A stretch of DNA of 64,000 nt from Pseudotabrizicola alkalilacus (GTDB lineage: Bacteria > Pseudomonadota > Alphaproteobacteria > Rhodobacterales > Rhodobacteraceae). Each line of letters starts with the position of its first letter. Positions within the stretch are counted from its first letter, which is position 1. The notes under the pieces are model-generated. The model was not told the origin of the DNA, did not search any database, and saw only the letters and a list, made by a program, of their open reading frames with translations. Of the stretch, positions 25,041-34,733 are shown piece after piece. Location: positions 124,001 to 188,000 of the forward strand of contig NZ_QWEY01000003.1 in assembly GCF_003443995.1 (NCBI RefSeq), in the 5' to 3' direction. A program made the translations under genes and the position numbers.

Positions 25041-25739
25041 TCAAACCTCTTCCAGCGCTTCCCACCGCACCCGGATCAGCCCCGGTTCCGCCGCCAGCCG
25101 GTGAACCGCTTGTTCCACCATCGTATCCGGCAGGCCTTCACCGCTGACGGTGACGGCAAGGTCAATTCCCACGCCATCCTCTGCCGCCTGAGCGGAAATG
25201 TCAGACAGATGCAGCCCGCCAATCGCCAGCGTCCGCAGCATCAGACTGCGCAACGCGCCCTCCTGATCGGAGCGGCAGGTGAGCAGAACCCGGTAGGTTT
25301 TGCCCAGCGGCATCCCCGCCTTGGTCCGCCGCTTGATCCATTTGACCAAGGGCCGCAGCCCAAGGTTCACGAAAACCACCATCCCGGTCAGCACCAGCGC
25401 ATAGGGCCACTGGCCCGACCCCGCCATCATCCCCACCCCCGCCGAACACCACAGCGTCGCCGCCGTGTTCAGCCCGTGAATGTTGAACCCATCGCGGAAA
25501 ATGATCCCCGCGCCCAGAAATCCGATGCCCGACACAATCTGTGCCGCAACCCGCGTCGGGCTGATTTCTGCCGGATACAGCGCGGAAAAGATCACAAAAC
25601 TCGCCGCCCCCAAGGCCACCAGCGCATTGGTGCGCAGACCGGCCATCCGCTGCCGGACCTGTCGTTCTGATCCGACCAGCGCGCCACAGCTCAAGGCCAC
25701 GAACATGTTCAGCGCGGCCATTTCAATTGGGGGAACCAT
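25041..25739 (-). CDS. MgtC/SapB-family membrane protein
   Basis: 232 residues. The N-terminal half has four to five membrane spans with the family signature RQRMAGLRTNALVALGA and the following VSGIGFLGAGIIFRDG. The C-terminal half is a soluble ACT-like domain (TYRVLLTCRSDQEGALRSLM). MgtC proteins inhibit F-type ATP synthase and help survival at low magnesium in pathogens; in free-living bacteria the role is less clear. ATG 25739 is chosen because AGGAGAG precedes it well; an ATG at 25763 lacks a site. Confidence 0.9.
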   Translation of the reverse strand: MVPPIEMAALNMFVALSCGALVGSERQVRQRMAGLRTNALVALGAASFVIFSALYPAEISPTRVAAQIVSGIGFLGAGIIFRDGFNIHGLNTAATLWCSAGVGMMAGSGQWPYALVLTGMVVFVNLGLRPLVKWIKRRTKAGMPLGKTYRVLLTCRSDQEGALRSLMLRTLAIGGLHLSDISAQAAEDGVGIDLAVTVSGEGLPDTMVEQAVHRLAAEPGLIRVRWEALEEV

Positions 25740-25820
25740 CGCACTCTCCTGACGGGCAGACATCGAACCCTAGCCAAGCCAGATTGAAATGTGAAGGTTT
25801 TGTAAAAAATTTATGACAAA

Positions 25821-26438
25821 TCAGGCATCCAGCTCGGCATCCCAGTACAGGTAATCCATCCAGCTGTCGTGCAGGTAATTCGGCGGAAAGCGGCGGCCAT
25901 GAGCCTGCATTTCCTCGGCGTTGGGGGCGCGTGGAGTACGGTTCAGGTGCAACCCGGACTGGCGCAGCGTTTTGGAGCCTTTGCGCAGGTTGCACGGGCT
26001 ACAGGCGGCCACCACGTTTTCCCAGCTGGTCACTCCGCCGCGCGCGCGTGGGATCACATGGTCAAAGGTCAGATCTCCCTTGGCCCCGCAATACTGGCAG
26101 CAGAACTCGTCCCTCAGAAAAAGATTAAAGCGCGTGAAGGCCACGCGCTTTTGGGGTTTTACGAAATCTTTCAGGACCACGACCGAGGGTATCTTGAATT
26201 CGGCCCTCTGGCTTCGGACCACATGATCGTATTCGGCCACGATCTGCACCCGGTCAAGGAACGCGGCCTTGATCGCCTCTTGCCAGGGCCAGAGGCTGAG
26301 CGGGTAGTAGCTGAGCGGGCGGTAATCCGCGTTCAGCACCAGTGCCGGATAATGTTTCAGCGACGCCGGGTCGCGCACAAACTGAGTTCTGAAATCGCCG
26401 TCCATCCGTCGAGTGACCCCACCCATCTCGGTTGCCAT
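25821..26438 (-). CDS. HNH endonuclease family protein
   Basis: 205 residues. The HNH module is in the second half: CQYCG, then LTFDHVIPRARGG, then CSPCNLRKG, giving a Cys4 zinc site and the HNH metal site. The first half (YPALVLNADYRPLSYYPLSL) is a conserved domain found in a widespread alphaproteobacterial subgroup. The gene is isolated and does not sit in a phage, so it is a housekeeping-type nuclease. Its substrate is not known. Confidence 0.87.
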   Translation of the reverse strand: MATEMGGVTRRMDGDFRTQFVRDPASLKHYPALVLNADYRPLSYYPLSLWPWQEAIKAAFLDRVQIVAEYDHVVRSQRAEFKIPSVVVLKDFVKPQKRVAFTRFNLFLRDEFCCQYCGAKGDLTFDHVIPRARGGVTSWENVVAACSPCNLRKGSKTLRQSGLHLNRTPRAPNAEEMQAHGRRFPPNYLHDSWMDYLYWDAELDA

Positions 26439-26597
26439 ACAGGCCTCGGCGCAGGGAACCCTGCCCCGATAGGCCGAACTATATCTGGCGGAACGCGGCT
26501 GGCAAGCCCCCTAGCCCAAGTAGAGCTGCCCCATGTCCCGACGGGACAGAGATCGCACAACAAAGTGACAGTCCGGTGAAGCCCGGCCCAGTAAAGT

Positions 26598-26810
26598 CTA
26601 GCGCCCGATCCGCCGGGTCACAGCGGCGGCTTTCCGCGCACGTTTGGCCGCATCACGCGCCTGAGCCGATTGCCGGGCATCAACCGTCGTGGTCGGTGCC
26701 GCCGGTTTGCCACGCTTTGACATCATCTGCGTGCCCTTGTTGATGCCCCAGTTCACACCTTTGCGCATGAAAATCCGCATCACCATGTTGATGATCTGGT
26801 TGACGTTCAT
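26598..26810 (-). CDS. Small basic protein downstream of scpB
   Basis: 70 residues from ATG 26810, one base after the scpB stop, so it is co-translated with it. The N-terminus (MNVNQIINMVMRIFMRKGVN) is amphipathic or hydrophobic and the C-terminus is strongly basic (RDAAKRARKAAAVTRRIGR). No family was recognised. The position behind the condensin genes is the only hint, and the basic tail could touch DNA or membrane. Confidence 0.65.
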   Translation of the reverse strand: MNVNQIINMVMRIFMRKGVNWGINKGTQMMSKRGKPAAPTTTVDARQSAQARDAAKRARKAAAVTRRIGR

Positions 26811-26811
26811 C

Positions 26812-27453
26812 TTAATCCTCGAACAGTTCGCTCTGGCCGGAAGTGGCCTCGTCCTCATCATCGTCAGGCTTTTGCATCGACCCCGGCAGCGGCCGGTTGT
26901 CCAGCAGGCCCGCCGCCCGCAGTTCCTTGATCCCCGGCAGATCGCGCGCCGATTCCAGACCGAAGTGGTCCAGAAAATGCTCGGTCACCACAAAGGTCAC
27001 CGGGCGGCCCGGTGTCATCCGTCTGCGGCCAAGGCGAATCCAGTCCAGTTCCATCAGCTGGTCCACCGTGCCGCGCGACACGGCCACGCCGCGAATTTCC
27101 TCGATCTCGGCGCGTGTCACCGGCTGATGATACGCCACAATGGCCAAGGTTTCGATGGCCGCGCGCGACAGTTTGCGGTTTTCCACCGTTTCCTTGCGCA
27201 TCAGGTGCCCCAGGTCGCCCGCTGTGCGCATCGCCCAGGCGTCGCCGACCCGCACCAGATGCACCCCGCGCCCCTCATAGCGCTTGCGCAGATAGACCAG
27301 CGCTTCGGCCGGGTCACAGCCATGCGGCATCCGGGCCGACAGTTCGGCCACCGTTACCGGCTCGGCACTGCCAAACAGGATCGCCTCGACCATGCGCTCC
27401 TGCTCGCCCATCGGCGGCGCCTCGAACAGGCTTTTTTCAATCGGGTCAGTCAT
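26812..27453 (-). CDS. scpB: Segregation and condensation protein B
   Basis: 213 residues with two winged-helix domains. The conserved stretch TLAIVAYHQPVTRAEIEEIRG near residue 90 and TVDQLMELDWIRLGRR mark ScpB. It forms the Smc-ScpA-ScpB condensin that organises and segregates the chromosome. Start 27453 overlaps the scpA stop as ATGA. The acidic tail (DDDEDEATSGQSELFED) is common in this family. Confidence 0.95.
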   Translation of the reverse strand: MTDPIEKSLFEAPPMGEQERMVEAILFGSAEPVTVAELSARMPHGCDPAEALVYLRKRYEGRGVHLVRVGDAWAMRTAGDLGHLMRKETVENRKLSRAAIETLAIVAYHQPVTRAEIEEIRGVAVSRGTVDQLMELDWIRLGRRRMTPGRPVTFVVTEHFLDHFGLESARDLPGIKELRAAGLLDNRPLPGSMQKPDDDEDEATSGQSELFED

Positions 27454-28244
27454 GCTTTGCCGCGCCGGATCTGGATCGGGGCAAACATCTCACCCTGCCG
27501 CACCTCGACCTGACCGCGCTTGGCCATTTCCAGAATCGCGGCAAAATGTGCGGCGGTGGACGAGCGGCGGCGCATCGGCGTGGCATCCCAGCCTTCGGGC
27601 AGAAAGGTGGTGAGGTCGGACCAGTCGCCGACATAGCCGATCAGCCCGCGCATCCGCTCCAGCGCCTGCTCCATTGTGAACACATGGTCACGATCCATGA
27701 CAAAGGGGCGGAATTCATCCTTGGTGCGAATCCGGGCATAGGCGCGCATCAGGTCGAGCAAGCTCGCCTCATAGGTCACGGCGCGGTGGTGGCGAACTGT
27801 CTCCGGCACCCCGCGCGCAAAGAAATCGCGCCCCAGCTGGTCCCGCCCCATCAGCCGCGCCGCCGCCTCGCGCATCGCCTGCAAGCGCTCCAGCTGATAG
27901 GCCAGATGCGCTGCCAGATCTTCGGCGCTTGGCCCGTCTTCGCCCGGTTCGGGGGGCAGCAGCAGACGCGATTTCAGAAACGCCAGCCATGCCGCCATCA
28001 CCAGATAATCCGCCGCCAGCTCGATCCGCAGCGACTGCGCCTTTTGTACAAAGCCCAGGTATTGCTCGGCCAGTTGCAGCACCGAAATCTTGCGCAGGTC
28101 CACCTTTTGCGTCCGGCTCAGGGTCAACAGCAGGTCGAGCGGCCCCTCGAACCCGTCGACATCAACGATCAGCGCCTCGGCGGCCATCCGGTCCGCAGGC
28201 GCCAGCCGGTCGTCGCCCCAGTCGTCGGCAATGGTGTCAGACAT
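27450..28244 (-). CDS. scpA: Segregation and condensation protein A
   Basis: 264 residues, kleisin subunit of the Smc complex. The N-terminal signature GFEGPLDLLLTLSRTQKVDL binds Smc and the C-terminal winged helix (VEVRQGEMFAPIQI) completes the bridge. It lies between nagZ and scpB with short overlaps on both sides (8 bases with nagZ, 4 with scpB), so all three are translated from one message. Confidence 0.95.
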   Translation of the reverse strand: MSDTIADDWGDDRLAPADRMAAEALIVDVDGFEGPLDLLLTLSRTQKVDLRKISVLQLAEQYLGFVQKAQSLRIELAADYLVMAAWLAFLKSRLLLPPEPGEDGPSAEDLAAHLAYQLERLQAMREAAARLMGRDQLGRDFFARGVPETVRHHRAVTYEASLLDLMRAYARIRTKDEFRPFVMDRDHVFTMEQALERMRGLIGYVGDWSDLTTFLPEGWDATPMRRRSSTAAHFAAILEMAKRGQVEVRQGEMFAPIQIRRGKA

Positions 28245-29241
28245 ACGCCTCCCCCGACATCAATCCCCGAAATTCGGCCTCCAGGGCTCCGATGTCAACG
28301 GGGTCGGGTGCATGGCGGGCGGAGAGTGCACGTTCTGCCCGCTGCCGGATCGCAGGTGTCTGCTCGCCACAGGCTGCGGCCACCGCCAGCATTTCCGCCA
28401 GATCGCCCTTGCAATGCAGCGCAATATCACAGCCCGCCGCCATCGACGCCGCCGTGCGCTCGCCCAGCGTGCCACGCAGCGCCTGCATGTTCAGATCGTC
28501 GGTCATCAGCAGCCCCTGAAACCCGATTTCGTCGCGGATCACCCGGATCATCGCAGCACTTTGGGTCGCGGGCTTGTCGTCATAGGCGGCGTAGATGATA
28601 TGCGCTGTCATCGCCATTGGCAGATGGTTCAGCGCCTTGAACGGCGCGAAATCGGTGGCAGCCAGCTCTGCGCGCGTGGCGGTGACGGTGGGCAGGTCGT
28701 GATGGGTATCTGCCGTGGCCCTGCCATGACCGGGCAAATGCTTGATCACCGGCAACACGCCCCCGGCCAGATGGCCATCGGCCACCGCCGTCGAGATCGC
28801 AGAAACCACTGCCGGATCCGTGCCATAGCAGCGGTTCTTCAGAAACTGATGCGTATCCGTGCCGGCAATATCGGCACAAGGCGCGCAATTGGCATCGACC
28901 CCGACCCCGCGCAATTCATGCGCGATGATCCGCGAACGCACCCACATTGCCCGCGCCGGATCACGCGCCTGCGCCACTGTATCCAGCGGCGGGGTCCACT
29001 CGCGCCAATGGGGCGCGCGCAGCCGCTGCACCCGCCCGCCTTCCTGATCAATCAGCACCGGCGCATCGCGCCCGACCGCCGCGCGCAGATCCGCCGTCAG
29101 GCGGCGCAGCTGCAGCGGGTCTTCGACATTGCGGGCGAACAGGATAAAGCCGAACGGGTCGGCATCCCGAAAGAACGCGACCTCATCCGCTGTCAGCTCC
29201 GGCCCCGCGCAGCCGAAAATCGCGGCAAGCCTGCCGGTCAT
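28237..29241 (-). CDS. nagZ: Beta-N-acetylhexosaminidase (muropeptide recycling)
   Basis: 334 residues, glycoside hydrolase family 3, single-domain NagZ type. It removes N-acetylglucosamine from anhydro-muropeptides in the cytoplasm. The signature KHLPGHGRATADTHHDLP carries the catalytic His/Asp pair, and LMTDDLNMQAL near residue 245 has the nucleophile Asp. The start overlaps the end of the SPOR gene, and the end overlaps scpA. Confidence 0.94.
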   Translation of the reverse strand: MTGRLAAIFGCAGPELTADEVAFFRDADPFGFILFARNVEDPLQLRRLTADLRAAVGRDAPVLIDQEGGRVQRLRAPHWREWTPPLDTVAQARDPARAMWVRSRIIAHELRGVGVDANCAPCADIAGTDTHQFLKNRCYGTDPAVVSAISTAVADGHLAGGVLPVIKHLPGHGRATADTHHDLPTVTATRAELAATDFAPFKALNHLPMAMTAHIIYAAYDDKPATQSAAMIRVIRDEIGFQGLLMTDDLNMQALRGTLGERTAASMAAGCDIALHCKGDLAEMLAVAAACGEQTPAIRQRAERALSARHAPDPVDIGALEAEFRGLMSGEAYV

Positions 29242-30242
29242 CTATGCGCAACCGGGATACAGGCGGCATTCTCGGCCAGAAGCGCTGCACAGAACCGGCG
29301 CGCGTCATCCTCGCCGTCAAAGCCATGCGCGCGCAGCCGGTAAAACGTGCGCCCGCCCGATTGCGCCGATTGCACCACCAGCGATTTTCCGGTCATCAGA
29401 TCGCCAAAACGCTCGCGCAGTCTGATCCATTCAGCGCGCGCAATCTCAGGGCTGTCAAACGCGCCCAGCTGCACCAGCCGTGTTCCAGCGGTCAGGGTCG
29501 TGGAGTCAATCTCTGGCCCGACCGATACTGCCACACTGACCGGCTCTGCCGTCGGTGCGCTTTGCAACCCGGTCTGCGGCCGCGCTTTGGGACGCAGGCT
29601 CCCGGCCGGCCCTTCCGCCACAGCAGCATCGGCCTCTGGCAGGGCAGCCTCTTCCGGCAGGTCCGCCAACGGGGCAAGCGGCATGGCATCGCCAAGTGCC
29701 TCGGCTAGCGCCATGGCAACCGCATCTTCGGTCACTGTCGGGGCATTGGCCCCAGCGTCCGGCACTGATGTCAGCGGGTCAGGCGTTTCAAGCGTCGCAA
29801 CGGCCAGAGCCGATGCGGCAGCGGCTTCGGTCATCGGCGGCTCACCCGCAGACGGCGCAGAGGCGACCGCATCAGACATCGGATCAAGCGGAGACAGCCC
29901 TGGCGCATCTTCGGCGCTCAGCTCAACCGGCGCGGGGGCGAGGATGATCTCTTCGGGCAACGGCGCCGCCCCACCGGCAGCGGCCACCACGTTCACCGCC
30001 ATGCCCTGATGATCGGCAATATCGCCGCCGGGGTTCGACGGGGCCACCCGCATCGGCCCTTCGGCCGCGCGGATCACCGGCACCCCGGTCACATCGCGCA
30101 CCGCCAGCCGGTACCCCCAAAGCCCAACCCCGACAATCAGCGCAATCGAACACGCAGCGCCAGTCAGATGGACCAGACGTTGCGCCTGTCCGCCTGTCAT
30201 ACGGGGGGGTGCCCCGTAATCATCATAGTCGATATCCGCCAT
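29238..30242 (-). CDS. SPOR-domain membrane protein
   Basis: 334 residues. One membrane span near residues 28-48 (LTGAACSIALIVGVGLWGY) is followed by about 170 residues of Ala/Pro/Glu-rich linker. The C-terminal SPOR domain runs from LVQLGAFDSPEIARAEW to the end and binds denuded septal peptidoglycan, so it probably acts in cell division in the periplasm. It lies between argS and nagZ, the usual Rhodobacterales arrangement. The linker is poorly conserved by nature. Confidence 0.88.
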   Translation of the reverse strand: MADIDYDDYGAPPRMTGGQAQRLVHLTGAACSIALIVGVGLWGYRLAVRDVTGVPVIRAAEGPMRVAPSNPGGDIADHQGMAVNVVAAAGGAAPLPEEIILAPAPVELSAEDAPGLSPLDPMSDAVASAPSAGEPPMTEAAAASALAVATLETPDPLTSVPDAGANAPTVTEDAVAMALAEALGDAMPLAPLADLPEEAALPEADAAVAEGPAGSLRPKARPQTGLQSAPTAEPVSVAVSVGPEIDSTTLTAGTRLVQLGAFDSPEIARAEWIRLRERFGDLMTGKSLVVQSAQSGGRTFYRLRAHGFDGEDDARRFCAALLAENAACIPVAHR

Positions 30243-30308
30243 GCTCTGCCTCGATCAGACGGGTTTGCCCCGCCCTTGTTGCCTGCATCACCGGCGGGGC
30301 GCTGTTGA

Positions 30309-32051
30309 TCAGCGCATTTCCTCGACCGGCGTCACGCCCAAGATACCAAGACCTGAGCAAATGACAACGCCCACGGCCCGCACCAGTGCGATTTTCGCCT
30401 GAGATGTGGCGGTATCGTCCTGCAGGAACCGCAAGGACACATCATCATTGCCCCGGTTCCACAGCCCATGCAGGTCTGACGCCAGCTCATAGAGATAAAA
30501 CGCCACCCGGTGCGGCTCATTCCCGCGCGCGGCAATCTCGACCAGACGCGGCCATTCGGCGATCTTTTTCGCCACCGCGATCTCGGCAGCATGGTCCAGT
30601 TTTGACAGATCCGCCGCCGCAAGGGTGGCATCCGACACATCCACCCCGGCTTCACGCGCCTTGCGCAAGATGCTGTTCACCCGTGCATTGGCGTATTGCA
30701 CATAGAACACCGGGTTGTCTTTCGACTGCTCCAGCACCTTGTCGAAATCGAAATCCAGCGCCACGTCGTTCTTGCGGGTCAGCATGATGAACCGGGTGAC
30801 ATCCGCGCCCGCCATTTCCACCACGTCGCGCAGGGTGACAAAGGTGCCCGCGCGTTTGCTCATCTTGAACGGCTCGCCGTTCTTCCACAGCTTGACCAGC
30901 TGGATCAGCTTGATGTCCAGCCCGACCCGGCCACCCGACAGCGCCGACACCGCCGCTTTCATCCGCTTGACATAGCCGCCGTGATCGGCGCCGAAAATGT
31001 CGATCAGCTGATCATAGCCGCGCTGCACCTTGTCGAAGTGATAGGCAATGTCGGGCGCGAAATAGGTCCAGCTGCCATCCGATTTCTGCACCGGGCGGTC
31101 CACATCATCGCCATGCGCAGTGCTGCGGAACAGGGTCTGCACCCGCGGCTCCCAGTCTTCGGGTTCCTTGCCTTTTGGCGGCTCCAGCACACCCTCATAG
31201 ATCAGGTCCATGTCTTTCAGCGTCTGGATTGCGGCCTCGATCTTGCCGGTGCCGTACAGCGCCTTTTCTGACGAATAGAGATCCATCTCGACGCCAAGCG
31301 CCGCCAGATCCTCGCGGATCCGCGCCATCATCATCTGCGTTGCAAATTCGCGCACATCTGCCAGCCAGACCTGCTCGCCCTTGTCCAGCAGCGTGTCGCC
31401 GTATTTTTCCTTCAGCGCCTCGCCCACCGGGATAAGGTAGTCGCCCGGATACAGCCCTTCGCGGATCTCCGGCTCCAGCCCATGCGCCTCGCGGTAGCGC
31501 TCATAAGCTGACCGTGCCAGCACATCGACCTGCGCGCCGCCGTCGTTGATGTAGTATTCCCGCGTGACCTTCCAGCCCGCAAAGGCCAGCAGATTGGCCA
31601 GCGCATCGCCAACCACAGCCCCGCGCACATGGCCCACATGCATCGGCCCGGTCGGATTGGCAGAGACGAATTCCACATTCACCGTCTGCCCCTTGCCCAC
31701 ATCGGCACGGCCAAACTCGGTGCCCTGAACCAGCGCCGCTTTGACAAGCGCCTGCCAGACATCTTGCGCAAGCCGCAGGTTCAGAAACCCTGGCCCCGCC
31801 ACATCGGCGGCGGTGATGCGCGGATCGGCCAGCAGTTTTGCGGCAAGCGCCTCGGCAATAGCGCGCGTCTGCAGTCTGGCGGGTTTGGCCAGCACCATCG
31901 CGGCATTGGTCGCCATATCGCCATGCGCCGCATCTCGCGGAGGTTCCACCGCAACGCTGGCAAAATCGAGGCCGTCGGGCAATGTGCCCTCGGCCTGCAT
32001 TTGGGTCAAAGCGTCCAGAACGGTGGCGCGGATATCGGCGAAGAGGTTCAT
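30309..32051 (-). CDS. argS: Arginine-tRNA ligase
   Basis: 580 residues from ATG 32051; longer upstream frames lack homology. It charges tRNA-Arg. The class I HIGH motif is [20 protein letters not shown] near residue 120, the KMSKS counterpart is [17 protein letters not shown] near 405, and the C-terminal DALR anticodon domain includes [16 protein letters not shown]. It is the first gene of the argS-SPOR-nagZ-scpA-scpB string. Confidence 0.97.
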   Translation of the reverse strand: MNLFADIRATVLDALTQMQAEGTLPDGLDFASVAVEPPRDAAHGDMATNAAMVLAKPARLQTRAIAEALAAKLLADPRITAADVAGPGFLNLRLAQDVWQALVKAALVQGTEFGRADVGKGQTVNVEFVSANPTGPMHVGHVRGAVVGDALANLLAFAGWKVTREYYINDGGAQVDVLARSAYERYREAHGLEPEIREGLYPGDYLIPVGEALKEKYGDTLLDKGEQVWLADVREFATQMMMARIREDLAALGVEMDLYSSEKALYGTGKIEAAIQTLKDMDLIYEGVLEPPKGKEPEDWEPRVQTLFRSTAHGDDVDRPVQKSDGSWTYFAPDIAYHFDKVQRGYDQLIDIFGADHGGYVKRMKAAVSALSGGRVGLDIKLIQLVKLWKNGEPFKMSKRAGTFVTLRDVVEMAGADVTRFIMLTRKNDVALDFDFDKVLEQSKDNPVFYVQYANARVNSILRKAREAGVDVSDATLAAADLSKLDHAAEIAVAKKIAEWPRLVEIAARGNEPHRVAFYLYELASDLHGLWNRGNDDVSLRFLQDDTATSQAKIALVRAVGVVICSGLGILGVTPVEEMR

Positions 32052-32109
32052 CTGATCAAATCCTGTCTTGTGCCCAAGGGCATGCCAGAGGGCACAAGTC
32101 AGGTCAAGT

Positions 32110-32616
32110 TCAGCCGTTGCTGCGCCAGTCTTCCAGCGCCGGATTGGCGGCATCTGACCGGTCATCGGGGCGTTTCGGGGCCACATCGGCCCCGGTGACG
32201 ACCTCTGCCCCCCCGGCCTGCGTGCCACGATTGCGCAGATGATGCGCCTCGCGCGCGCCGAAATAGGCGGTGATCACCGCACCGAGCAGCCACCACAGCG
32301 CCTCGGGCATCGCGTCAAGGCCCTGCATCCGCGCGGCGAACCCGTCCGGGTCGAGCAGCGCATAAAGCACCAGTGCCTGCGAGCCAAAGGCCATCAACGG
32401 GCGCGGCAGCCGGTTGATCGCGTCGATCAGCCGGTCATAACCCGATCCGGGCCGCGCGGGCGGCAAGGCTCCGGGCTCCGGCACCGGCAGCCGGTTCACC
32501 GCCTCGGCCAGACCGCGCGCCAGATCCGGCGCAATGTTGCGGGCAATCTCGCGTGAGACACCGCCCAAAGCCGGAATCGCACCCCGGCCCAGACCAAACC
32601 CGGACATCAGCCCCAT
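32110..32616 (-). CDS. GTA-type holin (three-span holin family)
   Basis: 168 residues. Two strong hydrophobic stretches are visible, [16 protein letters not shown] and [16 protein letters not shown]; a third is weak. This is the GTA_holin_3TM type that releases the muramidase in gene transfer agent-producing Rhodobacterales. It follows the muramidase gene with a 10-base overlap. In Rhodobacter capsulatus the corresponding pair is encoded away from the main GTA cluster, as here. Confidence 0.82.
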   Translation of the reverse strand: MGLMSGFGLGRGAIPALGGVSREIARNIAPDLARGLAEAVNRLPVPEPGALPPARPGSGYDRLIDAINRLPRPLMAFGSQALVLYALLDPDGFAARMQGLDAMPEALWWLLGAVITAYFGAREAHHLRNRGTQAGGAEVVTGADVAPKRPDDRSDAANPALEDWRSNG

Positions 32617-33218
32617 TTTGCAACCCTTTCCTTATGCTGTGCTGCCGTCAGGTGATAGCGCTGTGCGATGAATTCTTCGGCGCGGGTGATCCAGCCGCCC
32701 TTGCCGCCATCCTGCCTGCGGGCAAATTTGCGGCTTTGCGGGCGGGCATCTGCCAGACCATAGTAATAATTGCGCCGCGCAATGCCGTAAGCATCGGCCA
32801 GATGGTTCGGCGCCGCCTCAAACGCCAGTTGCGCCGCGCGGATGGTCTGCGGCCCGATCACCCCATCCGGCGTGCAGGGAAACCCCATATCGGTGATCAG
32901 TCGCTGCAGGATCTTCACCGCATTCGACCCCGCGTTCACATACATGTCGAACACCGAGGCCTGCAAAACCTCAGGCAGCGCCGCGATGCCGGGGCGCTTG
33001 TGGTAATGGTCCAGATAAATCTCCACCGCCTGCGCGCGGCTCAGGGCCCGCACATCGGTCACATTGATCCGCCCGTCACGGTTCACATCCAGACCCAGCC
33101 GGCGCAGGGTGCCGATGGTCACGCCATGGTTGGTGGCCCCGCCCGGATCGTCGCGATCATTCACATAGCCGCCCTCGCGGGCGACGATTTCTTCGGCCAG
33201 TTGTCTTACGCTTGTCAT
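32607..33218 (-). CDS. GTA-type N-acetylmuramidase (GH108 endolysin)
   Basis: 203 residues. The N-terminal glycoside hydrolase family 108 domain begins with catalytic Glu15 in AREGGYVNDRDDPGG, followed by ATNHGVT. The C-terminal peptidoglycan-binding domain has DGVIGPQTIRAAQL. No secretion signal is visible, so the coupled holin should release it. Such muramidase/holin pairs lyse gene transfer agent-producing cells in this order of bacteria. GTA capsid genes are not in the window. Confidence 0.9.
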   Translation of the reverse strand: MTSVRQLAEEIVAREGGYVNDRDDPGGATNHGVTIGTLRRLGLDVNRDGRINVTDVRALSRAQAVEIYLDHYHKRPGIAALPEVLQASVFDMYVNAGSNAVKILQRLITDMGFPCTPDGVIGPQTIRAAQLAFEAAPNHLADAYGIARRNYYYGLADARPQSRKFARRQDGGKGGWITRAEEFIAQRYHLTAAQHKERVAKWG

Positions 33219-33298
33219 GGGCTATCCCCGGAGTGGTGATACTCCCCCCGGTGACAAACTGCCTCAACGCCGGTTAACGGGCGTCAAACCCTGCGCGC

Positions 33299-33757
33299 TC
33301 AGCTGCCGGACCCGGCATCCTGATACACACCCTGTTCTTTCAGGGCGTCAATCACTTCGGCCGGCATATAGGTTTCGTCATGCTTGGCCAGAATCTCGGT
33401 CGCGATAAAGACATCATCCTGCATCGACCCGGTGCCGACCATGCCCTGCCCTTCGGTGAACAGATCCGGCAAAATGCCGGTATAGCGCACCGGAATGGTC
33501 TCATTGGTGTCGGTCACGCGAAAGCTCACCGTCTCGCTTTGCCCACGGATAATGCTGCCCTCTTCGACCAGACCGCCGATGCGGAACACCTCGCCGGGGC
33601 GCGGCGGGTCGGTCACCACTTGCGTCGGGCTGCGGAAAAAGTTGATCCCGTCCTTCATCGCATAGCCGATCAGCCCGGTGGACAGCGCAAGGGCGGCGAA
33701 GGCCAGCACAATGATCTGCACCCGCCGCTGCTTTTTCAGCCCCTTCATTCCCGCCAT
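33299..33757 (-). CDS. ccmE: Cytochrome c maturation heme chaperone CcmE
   Basis: 152 residues. A single N-terminal membrane anchor (VQIIVLAFAALALSTGLIGY) is followed by an OB-fold periplasmic domain. The heme-binding His126 and Tyr130 lie in LAKHDETYMP, matching the conserved HxxxY motif of CcmE. It holds heme covalently before transfer to apocytochrome c. GGAGGG precedes ATG 33757. The other ccm genes are not adjacent. Confidence 0.95.
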   Translation of the reverse strand: MAGMKGLKKQRRVQIIVLAFAALALSTGLIGYAMKDGINFFRSPTQVVTDPPRPGEVFRIGGLVEEGSIIRGQSETVSFRVTDTNETIPVRYTGILPDLFTEGQGMVGTGSMQDDVFIATEILAKHDETYMPAEVIDALKEQGVYQDAGSGS

Positions 33758-33878
33758 GCTCAGCCCTCCGTCCCGGTTCCCCCCTGATGTGGGGCGAAAC
33801 CAAACCCTTGTCGAGTTGTTCTAATGCCGCAACCCACAGATGTGATTGATCAGGATCAAAACCGGCAAGAAACCCGGA

Positions 33879-34691
33879 TCAGACCGCCTGAAACTCGATC
33901 CGGCGGCGCAGGAACTGGGTGGATTTGGACGACACCGCCTTGGGGTCACCCGTGGTCAGGAATTTCGACTCCGTGCCCGTGCCCAGCATCTCGGGCCGCC
34001 GGGTCAGATAATCGGCCAGCGACTCCGCCACCAGATTGGCCTGCGAATACACCTTTACGCCCTCGCCAAGCGCGTCCTGAAACACCGCCTCCATCAGCGG
34101 GTAATGCGTGCAACCCAGCACCGCCGCCTCGGGGTGCGGCATCCGGCGCTTGAGCGCTTCGACATGGGACCGCACCAGCGCTTCAGCCAGAATCTCGTCG
34201 CCCTGCTCGATGGCATCGACCACGCCGCCACAGGGCTGCGCCTCGACATCCACACCGATGGCGCGGAATGCCAGCTCACGCTGAAACGCCCGGCTCGCCA
34301 CCGTGGCGGGGGTGGCAAACAGCGCCACATGCTTGACCGCAACCTCACGCGGGGGCGAGTTGTCGCCCCATTGCCGTTCGGTCAGCGCCTCGATCATCGG
34401 CACGAACACCCCCAGCACCCGCTTGTCCTTTGGCACCCAGGTTTCCTGCATCCGCTTCAGCGCCGCGGCCGAAGCCGTGTTGCAGGCCAGAATGACCAGA
34501 TCACAGCCCTCGGCCCAAAGCCGCTCGACCGCAGCACAGGTCAGGTTGAAAATGTCATCATGCGTGCGCACACCATAAGGCGCATGGGCATTGTCGCCCA
34601 GATAGACCAGCGGCAGATCCGGCAACCGCCTGGTCACCGCGTCCAGCACCGTCAGCCCACCAATGCCGCTGTCAAAAACCCCAACCGCCAT
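33879..34691 (-). CDS. murI: Glutamate racemase
   Basis: 270 residues from ATG 34691. It makes D-glutamate for peptidoglycan. The catalytic cysteines are Cys70 ([13 protein letters not shown]) and the one in [15 protein letters not shown], and the N-terminus is [16 protein letters not shown]. An upstream ATG at 34703 would add four residues. It lies 42 bases downstream of an acyltransferase gene. Confidence 0.95.
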   Translation of the reverse strand: MAVGVFDSGIGGLTVLDAVTRRLPDLPLVYLGDNAHAPYGVRTHDDIFNLTCAAVERLWAEGCDLVILACNTASAAALKRMQETWVPKDKRVLGVFVPMIEALTERQWGDNSPPREVAVKHVALFATPATVASRAFQRELAFRAIGVDVEAQPCGGVVDAIEQGDEILAEALVRSHVEALKRRMPHPEAAVLGCTHYPLMEAVFQDALGEGVKVYSQANLVAESLADYLTRRPEMLGTGTESKFLTTGDPKAVSSKSTQFLRRRIEFQAV

Positions 34692-34733
34692 GCCTGCCCC
34701 CAAACCTTGCGCCTGTTGCGGGCGATGGCCCGG

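Noticed and set aside
23201-25147. 648-codon plus-strand frame opposite pgl and zwf
   Set aside because: Shadow of two well-supported genes; composition is the reverse complement of their codon pattern.
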